Source of the DNA: Prescottella soli
GTDB taxonomy: Bacteria > Actinomycetota > Actinomycetes > Mycobacteriales > Mycobacteriaceae
DNA: 64,000 bases
Assembly: GCF_040024445.1 (NCBI RefSeq)
Contig: NZ_CP157276.1
Location: 5,332,001-5,396,000 of the forward strand
Reading direction: 5' to 3'
The notes under the pieces are model-generated. The model searched no databases, was not told where the DNA came from, and saw only the letters and a list, made by a program, of their open reading frames with translations. Positions 1 through 8,200 of this stretch are shown here, piece by piece; position 1 is the first letter of the stretch, and every line of letters starts with the position of its first letter. A program made the position numbers and the translations under genes.

Positions 1-2
1 CG

Positions 3-1157
3 GCCGTGGCGATCTTCGCCGGCGCCGGGGTGCGGGACGCGCGCGACGAGGTCCTGGCGCTCGCCGACACCATCGGCGCGCCGATCGGGCACACCCTCCG
101 CGGCAAGGAGTTCATCCAGTACGACAACCCGTTCGACGTCGGCATGACCGGACTACTCGGCTACGGCGCCGCACACGACGGCATGCACGACGCCGATCTG
201 CTGATCCTCGTCGGCACGGACTTCCCGTACAACCAGTTCCTGCCCGACGACGTGCGCACCGCGCAGATCGACGTCGCCGCCGAGACTCTGGGTCGGCGCA
301 CCGGTGTCGACCTGGCCGTGCACGGGGACACCAGGTCGGTCCTGCGGGCGCTGGCGCCGCTGGTCCGGTGCAAGACCGACCGCGGCTTCTTGGAGAAGTC
401 CCTCGACCGGCACGCGAAGCTCATGACCAAGGTCGTCGGCGCCTACACCGAGCCCGTCAAGCAGCGGATCCCGATCCACCCCGAGTACGCCGCGTCGATC
501 CTCGACGATATCGCCGCCGAGGACGCGGTGTTTGCCGCGGACACCGGCATGTGCAACGTATGGGCCGCGCGGTACCTGAACCCCAACGGCCGCCGCAGGT
601 TCCTGTCGTCGGCCCTGCACGGGTCGATGGCGAATGCGTTGCCCCACGCGATCGGTGCGCAGTTCGCCGAGTCGGGGCGGCAGGTGGTGGCGATGTCCGG
701 CGACGGTGGATTGTCGATGCTGCTCGGTGAATTGATCACGGTCGCGATGTACAGGCTGCCGATCAAGGTCGTCGTGTTCGACAATTCGACACTGGGCATG
801 GTCAAACTCGAGATGCTCGTGGACGGTCTGCCCGATTTTGGGGTGGATGTTCCGTCTGTTGACTACGCCGCTCTCGCAACGGCTTTGGGGATATTCTCCC
901 GTCGTATCGAGGACCCCGCGGACGTCGAGTCGGGGCTCCGGGCGGCCTTCGAACACGACGGCCCGGCGCTGGTCGACATCGTCACCGATCCGAACGCGCT
1001 GTCGTTGCCGCCGGCGATCACCGGCGAGCAGGTGCGCGGGTTCGCGCTCGCGATGTCCAAGATGGTGATGAACGGCGGTGTGGCAGAAGCGGTTCAGATG
1101 GCCAAGTCGAATCTGCGCAACGTCCCGCGGCCGTCGCAGTTCACGCCGCGTGGCTGA
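3..1157 (+). CDS. poxB: Thiamine-diphosphate-dependent pyruvate dehydrogenase (quinone), 3' part
   Basis: This is the C-terminal two thirds of a ThDP enzyme; the frame is open to the left edge, so the start lies outside the window. In PoxB-type enzymes pyruvate is oxidatively decarboxylated to acetate and CO2 with electrons passed through FAD to membrane quinone. The visible part begins in the central nucleotide-binding domain (AIFAGAGVRD) and continues into the ThDP-binding domain, with the GDGG motif at about 699-710 followed by the conserved stretch ending VVVFDN. The tail after ITGEQVRGFALAM resembles the membrane-associated C-terminus of corynebacterial PoxB. A related acetolactate synthase-like enzyme is the main alternative, but the tail favours PoxB. 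Confidence 0.85.
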   Translation, partial: AVAIFAGAGVRDARDEVLALADTIGAPIGHTLRGKEFIQYDNPFDVGMTGLLGYGAAHDGMHDADLLILVGTDFPYNQFLPDDVRTAQIDVAAETLGRRTGVDLAVHGDTRSVLRALAPLVRCKTDRGFLEKSLDRHAKLMTKVVGAYTEPVKQRIPIHPEYAASILDDIAAEDAVFAADTGMCNVWAARYLNPNGRRRFLSSALHGSMANALPHAIGAQFAESGRQVVAMSGDGGLSMLLGELITVAMYRLPIKVVVFDNSTLGMVKLEMLVDGLPDFGVDVPSVDYAALATALGIFSRRIEDPADVESGLRAAFEHDGPALVDIVTDPNALSLPPAITGEQVRGFALAMSKMVMNGGVAEAVQMAKSNLRNVPRPSQFTPRG

Positions 1158-1159
1158 CG

Positions 1160-1181
1160 GTGTCCGGCCGCGTCCGGACAC
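1160..1181 (+). terminator. Hairpin after poxB
   Basis: An 8-bp perfect GC-rich inverted repeat (1160-1167 with 1174-1181) with a 6-nt loop begins 3 bases after the poxB stop codon. No U-tract follows, as is usual for actinobacterial terminators. Confidence 0.5.
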
Positions 1182-1231
1182 GCGGGTGGGGTGGTTGCGC
1201 GCGGTGCGGTGCGTAGTGGGAAAATGGCTGG

Positions 1232-2596
1232 GTGTCTAACTCGCCGGAACTCGCAGAACTGAAGGTAACCTCGCCCGCGCTCACCGCGGACGAGATCGAT
1301 GCGGCTGCCGAGCGAATTGCGCACATTATCGACGCGACACCCCTCCAGCCGAGTGATCGGCTGTCGGCGCTGACCGGCGCGAAGGTCTACCTCAAGCGCG
1401 AGGACCTGCAGGTGGTTCGGTCGTACAAGCTGCGCGGCGCCTACAACCTGATCATGCAGCTCAGCGACGTCGAGCGGGCCGCGGGTGTCGTCACGGCCAG
1501 CGCCGGCAACCACGCCCAGGGTGTGGCGTTCGCCTGCCGGGCGATGGAGATCCGTGGCCGCATCTACGTCCCGGCCAACACCCCGAAGCAGAAGCGTGAC
1601 CGGATCATGGTGCACGGCGGCGGGTTCGTCGAGCTCATCCCGACCGGGGAGACCTACGACGCCGCGGCCGCGGCCGCGGCGGCCGACGTCGAGCGGACCG
1701 GGGCGACGATGGTCCCGCCGTTCGACGACCCCCGCACCGCCGCCGGCCAGGGCACCATCGCGGCCGAGATCCTCGAGCAGCTGGGCGAGGCGCCGGACTG
1801 CGTCGTCGTCCCGGTCGGTGGTGGCGGCTGCATCGCCGGCATCGCCACCTACCTGCACGAGCGGGCGCCCGAGACCACCATCATCGGTGTCGAGCCGGTG
1901 GGTGCGGCGTCGATGACCGCGGCCCTGGTGGCCGGCGGTCCGGTGACGCTCCCGGAGGTCGACCCGTTCGTCGACGGTGCCGCGGTCAAGCGGGTCGGCG
2001 ACCTGCCGTACGCGGTGGTGTCGGGACTCGGGGCGAGCGTCGTCTCGCACGCGTCGCTGCCGCTGGTGGCCGGTCCCCGCACGGGCCGGGTCCCGGAGAT
2101 GGGCCCGGAGAAGTTCGCGATGACCCAGGTCGACGAGGGCGCGATCTGCACCGCGATGCTCGAGCTGTACCAGAACGAGGGCATCATCGCCGAGCCCGCC
2201 GGGGCGCTGTCCGTCACCGCTCTGGGCCAGCTCGACGTCGAGCCCGGCAGCACGGTCGTGTGCCTGATCTCGGGCGGCAACAACGACGTCTCGCGCTACG
2301 GCGAGATCCTCGAGCGGTCCCTAGTGCACCTCGGGCTCAAGCACTACTTCCTCGTGGACTTCCCGCAGGAGCCGGGTGCGCTGCGCCGATTCCTCGACGA
2401 GGTGCTGGGGCCGGACGACGACATCACCCTCTTCGAGTACGTCAAGCGCAACAACCGCGAGACCGGTGCGGCGCTGGTCGGCGTCGAGCTCGGTTCGGCC
2501 GACGGGCTGTCCGATCTGCTGGACCGGATGCGCAGTTCGCGAATCGACGTCGAGCAGCTCGAGCCGGGTTCGCCCGCGTACCGCTACCTCACGTAG
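1232..2596 (+). CDS. ilvA: Threonine ammonia-lyase (threonine dehydratase)
   Basis: This PLP enzyme deaminates L-threonine to 2-oxobutanoate, the first committed step of isoleucine synthesis, in the cytoplasm. The PLP lysine lies in SYKLRGAYN at about residue 70, the asparagine loop is SAGNHAQGV, and the phosphate-binding glycine loop is VPVGGGGC. A regulatory ACT-like domain occupies roughly residues 360-454, as in biosynthetic rather than catabolic enzymes, so isoleucine feedback is expected. Translation starts at GTG 1232; the length of 454 codons fits the family. A stretch of about 20 residues (VAGPRTGRVPEMG) before the TQVDEGA motif looks like a lineage-specific insertion. Its 3' end overlaps the convergent TetR gene by 8 bp. 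In M. tuberculosis ilvA lies close to treZ-treY-treX. Confidence 0.95.
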   Translation: MSNSPELAELKVTSPALTADEIDAAAERIAHIIDATPLQPSDRLSALTGAKVYLKREDLQVVRSYKLRGAYNLIMQLSDVERAAGVVTASAGNHAQGVAFACRAMEIRGRIYVPANTPKQKRDRIMVHGGGFVELIPTGETYDAAAAAAAADVERTGATMVPPFDDPRTAAGQGTIAAEILEQLGEAPDCVVVPVGGGGCIAGIATYLHERAPETTIIGVEPVGAASMTAALVAGGPVTLPEVDPFVDGAAVKRVGDLPYAVVSGLGASVVSHASLPLVAGPRTGRVPEMGPEKFAMTQVDEGAICTAMLELYQNEGIIAEPAGALSVTALGQLDVEPGSTVVCLISGGNNDVSRYGEILERSLVHLGLKHYFLVDFPQEPGALRRFLDEVLGPDDDITLFEYVKRNNRETGAALVGVELGSADGLSDLLDRMRSSRIDVEQLEPGSPAYRYLT

Positions 2597-3164
2597 TCGG
2601 GTCGCTCTCCGCACGATCGCTGCCCGCCGGGTCGGTGCCGAGCAATCGGTTCACCACCCGGCGGTGCAGGTCCGGATCGGATTCCGGCAGACCGAGCAGG
2701 GCGGCCAGGTAGATCCCGTCGCCGACGAGTCGGACGATCTCGGCCTGGACCGGGTCGTCGATCTCGGCGAGCAGTCCGGCGTCCCACGAGCGCATCACGT
2801 CCGCGACGGCCTGCTGCACCTCGTCGTGCTGGCCGTCGGCGCTACGCATGGCCGCGAGCATCGAGCGGTAGAGCGCCATCTCGTCGGCCGACTCGGCCAC
2901 CGGGTACTGCAGGTAGATCTCGGAGACGGTGCGGCCGCGTGAGACCGCGTCGGCCAGCTGCTGATCCGAGCGCTCGCCGAGGCGTCGCACCATCGACGCC
3001 AGCAGTGCCTCCTTGGTGGGGAAGTGGTAGAGCAGTCCGCCCTTGGAGACCCCCGCGGCCGCCGCCACCGCTTCGAGGGTGACGTGCGCCACGCCGACGT
3101 CGAGCAGGAGACGCTCGAGGGCGTCGAGGATGCGATCGCGTGTGTCGGATGCCATGAAATTCAC
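2589..3164 (-). CDS. TetR-family repressor, divergent from the MFS exporter
   Basis: 191 codons. The N-terminal helix-turn-helix is typical of TetR repressors (VTLEAVAAAAGVSKGGLLYHF, read in overlapping parts, about residues 27-47), followed by KEALLASMVRR and a helical ligand-binding domain. It is transcribed away from the MFS gene with about 108 bp between them, and the gap carries two copies of a probable operator. This is the LfrR/LfrA arrangement known from mycobacteria, so the inference is a repressor that autoregulates and controls the efflux pump in response to a cationic drug or dye. Start ATG 3164 is used; the ATG three codons in (3155) is equally possible. Confidence 0.88.
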   Translation of the reverse strand: MNFMASDTRDRILDALERLLLDVGVAHVTLEAVAAAAGVSKGGLLYHFPTKEALLASMVRRLGERSDQQLADAVSRGRTVSEIYLQYPVAESADEMALYRSMLAAMRSADGQHDEVQQAVADVMRSWDAGLLAEIDDPVQAEIVRLVGDGIYLAALLGLPESDPDLHRRVVNRLLGTDPAGSDRAESDPTT

Positions 3165-3222
3165 TGTACCGGCTGGACGGTCGACTGCTATTCTGGAATC
3201 GCTACTGTACCGGCTGGACGGT
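3163..3222. promoter_or_regulatory. Duplicated operator between tetR and the MFS gene
   Basis: A 19-bp sequence, actgtaccggctggacggt, occurs twice as a perfect direct repeat at 3163-3181 and 3204-3222. The copies are 41 bp apart, about four helical turns, so both face the same side of the DNA. Each copy has interrupted dyad symmetry (ACCG-N6-CGGT), as expected for a TetR dimer site. The left copy overlaps the first codon of tetR and the right copy lies 51 bp upstream of the MFS start, which suits autorepression plus control of the exporter. Confidence 0.7.
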
Positions 3223-3272
3223 TAACCCCGTGGTCGGTTCCTGTTCATCAATGAGTTCGTGGGAGTGGAAGC

Positions 3273-4787
3273 ATGTCTGTGGGCACCGTGCGGGACGCGC
3301 ACGTAGCGAGGGCCAGCCGCAAGGACTGGCTGGGGCTGGTCGTGCTCGCTTTCGCTGTCCTGCTCATCTCGGTGGACGCGACGGTCCTCGACCTCGCGTT
3401 GCCGTTCATCAGTGAGGATCTCGAGCCGAGCAGCACCCAGCTGCTGTGGATCATCGACGTCTACTCGTTCGTGCTCGCGGGTCTGTTGGTCACGATGGGC
3501 ACCCTCGGCGACCGGATCGGCCGACGGCGACTGCTGCTGATCGGTGCCGCCGGGTTCGGGTTGGCGTCGCTGGTCGCGGCGTGGTCGGCGAGCCCCGAGA
3601 TGCTCATCGCGGCCCGCGTGCTCCAGGGCATCTCGGGTGCGACGCTCATGCCCGCCACCCTCGGCCTCATCCGGACGATGTTCGCCGATCCGCGTCAGCG
3701 CACCACCGCGATCGGCGTCTGGGGCGCGATGGCCGGCGGCGGCGCCGCGGCCGGCCCGCTGATCGGCGGTTGGCTGCTCGAGCACTACTGGTGGGGCTCG
3801 GTGTTCCTGATCAACATTCCGGTCATGATCGGCCTGATCGCGCTGGGCCCGTTGGTGATCCCCGAGTCGAAGGACCCCACGCCGGGCCGGTTCGACCTGA
3901 TCAGCGCCGCGCTGTCGATGCTCGCCATGGTGCCGATGGTCTACGCGGTCAAGGAAACCGCGGTCCACGGCCCGAGCTGGGCGCTCACCGCGATCGGTAT
4001 CGTGGGCCTGATCGCCGGTTGGATCTTCATCCGTCGCCAGCGGGTGCTGGACGACCCGATGCTCGACCTGACGCTGTTCGCCCGCCCGGCGTTCTCGACG
4101 GCCGTGCTGACGAACCTGCTCTCGATCTTCGCGCTCGCCGGCGTGCTGTTCTTCGGCTCGCAGTACCTGCAGCTGGTGCTCGGCTACCGCCCACTCGAGG
4201 CCGGGCTGCTGATGCTGCCGGGCACGCTCGTCAGCGCCTTCGCGTCGTTGGCCGCGGCGTGGCTGGTCCGCCGGTGGGAACCGAGCCGGGTCCTCAGCGT
4301 CGGCCTCGTGATCGCGGCCTTCGGTGCCGCGGCGATGATCGCGCTGCAGACGGACAGCGGGCCGCAGGCGTTCGTCGTCGGGTTCCTGCTCGCCGGTGCA
4401 GGTATCGGTGTCGCGCTCACTCTGACGAACGACCTGGTGATCAGCGCCGTCGAACCGGAACGCGCGGGTGCGGCGTCGGCCGTCTCGGAGACCGCGTACG
4501 AGCTCGGTGTCGCGCTCGGTGTCGCGATCCTCGGCAGTGTCGTGCTGGCGATCTACCGCGGTGGTCTCGACGTCTCCGCGTTGAACGCCGAGCAGACGCA
4601 CATCGCGCAGGGCACCCTCGGCGGCGCGGTCGAGGTGTCCCATACCCTGCCGGCGAACGAGGCGGCGGCGTTCGTCGAGACGGCGCAGTCGGCGTTCGTC
4701 GACGGCATGCACATCGCCGCGGGCGCAACGGCAATCGTCTTGTTGGCGACGGCGATTCTCGTGGCGCGCATGCTCCGTCAACGCTGA
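3273..4787 (+). CDS. MFS multidrug exporter, DHA2 (14-TM) family, LfrA/EmrB-like
   Basis: 504 codons of strongly hydrophobic sequence with about 14 membrane segments. TM1 carries the DHA2 signature ISVDATVLDLALPFI. Motif A is GTLGDRIGRRRLL in the TM2-3 loop, and the antiporter motif C region reads GGGAAAGPLIGGW in TM5. Members of this family expel cationic dyes, fluoroquinolones or other toxic compounds in exchange for protons. The adjacent divergent TetR gene with tandem operators points to substrate-induced expression. ATG 3273 has a GGAG-type ribosome site a few bases upstream. The substrate cannot be read from the sequence. Confidence 0.92.
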   Translation: MSVGTVRDAHVARASRKDWLGLVVLAFAVLLISVDATVLDLALPFISEDLEPSSTQLLWIIDVYSFVLAGLLVTMGTLGDRIGRRRLLLIGAAGFGLASLVAAWSASPEMLIAARVLQGISGATLMPATLGLIRTMFADPRQRTTAIGVWGAMAGGGAAAGPLIGGWLLEHYWWGSVFLINIPVMIGLIALGPLVIPESKDPTPGRFDLISAALSMLAMVPMVYAVKETAVHGPSWALTAIGIVGLIAGWIFIRRQRVLDDPMLDLTLFARPAFSTAVLTNLLSIFALAGVLFFGSQYLQLVLGYRPLEAGLLMLPGTLVSAFASLAAAWLVRRWEPSRVLSVGLVIAAFGAAAMIALQTDSGPQAFVVGFLLAGAGIGVALTLTNDLVISAVEPERAGAASAVSETAYELGVALGVAILGSVVLAIYRGGLDVSALNAEQTHIAQGTLGGAVEVSHTLPANEAAAFVETAQSAFVDGMHIAAGATAIVLLATAILVARMLRQR

Positions 4788-4802
4788 CGTGTAACACGGA
4801 TC

Positions 4803-4835
4803 ACGGCCGGCTCGAAACACATTCGAGCCGGCCGT
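4803..4835 (+). terminator. Strong hairpin terminator after the MFS gene
   Basis: A perfect 14-bp inverted repeat (acggccggctcgaa and its complement) with a 5-nt loop lies 15 bases after the stop codon, followed by a T-rich tgtcgtgtt. Confidence 0.85.
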
Positions 4836-5229
4836 TGTCGTGTTAACGGATCGGCGGGGCAATGCGTGTGAGGCTGCGCCTCGCGTTTCCCGGTGGTGGG
4901 AGCCTCCTGCGTCGAGGTGCTCGTCGACGCCGCCACTCTGCCCGGGACGTCGCCTTCGGGCCGATGGGATGAAAACGAGGGTGAAATACCGAATGACCTC
5001 CCTGTTGTCGTAGGACTCACTCTTTCGCCTCTCGCTCCGTCGAAACATGCTGTTGTGCAGCACGATCAGGTGGGTGAAGGCGAGGGGGTCGCGCAGTGTC
5101 GGGCGCGCAGCCGGTGGATCTGGATGTATCTCCGATTGTGCTTCCATGTCCCGCGTCGGGGTGATTGTCCAAGTCATCCATCGCTCGTTGCCGGATCCGG
5201 CCGGGCGTCCATCAGAAGGGCCTCAAATA
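4836..5229. other. Leader region before the giant surface-protein gene
   Basis: About 390 bp with no convincing gene. An in-frame open stretch extends from 5047 into the next gene, but its residues are not signal-peptide-like and the ribosome site sits just before 5230, so it is treated as untranslated leader and promoter DNA. No clear -10/-35 pair was identified. Confidence 0.5.
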
Positions 5230-8200
5230 ATGGGGAGGTTAGGCGGCGCCCTGCATAAGGGCGTCATCCGAACTGTGGTCATGGCCATGCTGGCCGGCGT
5301 AGCCACAGTGTCGACCGCAACGGTCGGCGCAGGAACCGCGGCAGCCGCGGGCAACCTGCGATGCGATGTTCTCTATTCGGTCGACAACAATGCCGGCAAG
5401 GCGAAGCAGATCGACCCCGCGACGGGGACGGCGACGGATGCCTTCGACGTGCTTCCGAGCGGCGATACTCGCCATAACCAGCTCGGAATCGGTCCTGGCG
5501 GCGCGTACGCGATCTACACGTCCGGTGACGGCAATATCTACAAGTACGACGCTGCGTCAGGCAAGACGACCAGCACTGCGAGGGACAAGGGCGTCACCGT
5601 CGACACGCACGGTGCGATCAATCCTGCAAACGGGTTGTTCTACTACGGCGGGAAGGACAACAACGCAGACAGTTTCACGTTCGGTGCGTACGATCCCGTC
5701 AACAACAAGTCGCTCGGCGTCGTTCTGAAGGTGAACTTCGACAAGAAGACGACAGTCCCGGGCGGCAACGGCGACATCGCGTTCGATGCCAAGGGCAACC
5801 TGTTCATCGTCGCGGCCGGGGACAAAGGCCGCATCTACTCGGTCGCGGCCCCGATGCCGACGTCTTCCGTGCAGACTCTGACGGGCAAGGCGATCACCGA
5901 GGAATCGAGCTCGTTCAAGAAGAGCAATTCGATTGCCTTCGGACCGAATGGTTACCTGTTCGTCGGTGGCGGCGGAAGCCTCCTCAAGGTCGATCCGGGT
6001 ACGGGCAAGGAAGTCCCGAGCAACCTGAAGAACTCGTCCATGACCGACATGGGCTCCTGCAACGATCCGAACACGATCGAGCTGCACAAGAGTCTGCCCG
6101 GTGGGCGCGTCGGTCAGGACGATCAGTTCGGCCTCGAGATCACCGGTGGTGGCCTGAGCGAGGGCAACACAGCGATCACGACGGGTACCAAGTCCGGGGT
6201 CCAGAGCGAGGCGGCCGGCCCGGTGCTCGGTTTGGCCGGTACGAAGTACGCCATCAAGGAGACCGCGCAGAACGGTGCGAGCCTCGACAACTACGTCACC
6301 ACGTGGGAGTGCGTGGACGCGAAGGCTGGGACAAAGCTTGTCGGTGGCTCGGGGGCGACTGGTGAGGTGACGCTTCCGGCTGGTCAGAGCGGCAAGAGCA
6401 TCAGCTGCACCTTCACCAACACGGCCAAGAATTCCGGTCTGGAACTGGTGAAGTCGGTCTCCCCGGGCACTGCCTACAAGGTCGGCGATACCGTCACCTA
6501 CACGTTCAAGATGAAGAACACGGGTGCGGTCCCGCTTCAGAACGTCAAGCCGGTTGAGAAGACCTTCAGCGGTTCGCCCGCGAAGATGTCTGACTTCAAG
6601 TGCCCTGACAGTGCGAAGTCGTTGGCTGCGGGTGCGTCCGTCGAGTGCACTGCGACGTATGTGATCCGGCAGGCTGACGTCGACCGCGGCACCCTCGACA
6701 ACACGGCGACGGCCACCGGCGTCGGTCCGGGTGGCAAGCCGGTCAATTCGGGTGAGTCGAGTGCCAACCTCAAGGGCGGCGAAGCCGCGCCAGGCATCAC
6801 GCTGGACAAGGTCGCGTCGCCGAAGTCTGCCGAGAGCTACAAGCTCGGTCAGACGATCAAGTACAGCTTCAAGATCACCAACTCGGGCAACGTGACGCTC
6901 AAGAATGTGAACGTCAAGGAAGGCACCTTCACTGGAGCCGGCCCGCTGTCGGCTGTCGAATGCCCGGACATCGCGAAGTCCCTGGCGCCCAACGATTCGG
7001 TGATCTGCACCGCGGAGTACACGCTGACGCAGGCCGATATCGACAAGGGCTCTATCGAGAACACCGCGACGGCAACTGGCACGCCTCCGGGCACCGACAC
7101 GCCGATCGTGTCTCCTCCGGACACCGAGAAGGTCGAGGGCAAGCCCGCGAAGTCGCTTTCCATCGTGAAGGACGCTTCGCCGTCGACGACCGAGACCTAC
7201 AAGGTTGGACAGAAGGTCGAGTACACGTTCACGATCAAGAACACCGGTGAGGTGACGCTGACGAACGTGCACCCCAACGAGGAGAAGTTCTCGGGCACGG
7301 GCACGCTGTCGGACCCGGTCTGTGAGGACGGGGCGAAGTCGCTGGCTCCCGGCAAGTCGGTGACCTGCACGGCGACTTACACGCTGACGCAGGCCGACAT
7401 CGATGCCGGCAAGCTCGAGAACATCGCGACCGCAACGGGTACGCCTCCGGGTAATGGCGAGCCGGTGACGTCGGATCCGGACACCAAGACGCTCGCGGGC
7501 GAGCCGGAGCCGGCGATCAGCCTGGAGAAGACGGCGTCGCCGACCGAAGCGGACAAGTTCGCGGTCGACCAGACCGTCACGTACACCTTCACGATGACGA
7601 ACACCGGCAACGTGACGCTGACGAACGTGCACCCCAACGAGGTCGCCTTCACGGGTGACAAGTCCAAGTTGAGTGACTTCAACTGTCCGGACAAGTCGAA
7701 GCCGTTGGCGCCCAATGCCTCCGTGGAGTGCACCGCCACGTACACGCTGACGCAGGCGGATGTCGACCGGGGCACGCTGGACAACACTGCCACGGCGACG
7801 GGTACGCCTCCTACTGGTGAACCGGTGACCTCGAAGCCCGACGACGTGAATCTGTCGGGCAACAAGAACCCGGGCCTCGAGATCGTGAAGACCGCGTCGC
7901 CCAAGAGCGTCGAGACCTTCAAGGTCGGCCAGGAGATCACGTACACGTTCGACATCACGAACACGGGCAACCAGACCCTGACGAACGTCAAGGTCGTCGA
8001 GGGCACGTTCTCGGGCTCGGACAAGCTCTCCGAGATTTCTTGCCCGGACGAGGCGACGTCGATGGCGCCCGGTGCGAAGGTGACGTGCACGGCGACGTAC
8101 ACGATCACGCAGGCCGACGTGAACGCCGGCCAGCTCGACAACGTCGCGTCCGCGACGGGTACGCCTCCAGGCACGGAGGAGCCGATCGAGTCCCCGCAGG

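Noticed and set aside
153-1181. Long open frame on the minus strand through poxB
   Set aside because: It mirrors the high third-position GC of poxB; its residues are Arg/His/Gly-rich with no domain, and there is no ribosome site.
5557-7632. 691-codon open frame on the minus strand opposite the DUF11 gene
   Set aside because: It is a mirror of the repetitive plus-strand gene, with a repetitive Arg/Val/Leu composition and no recognisable protein features.
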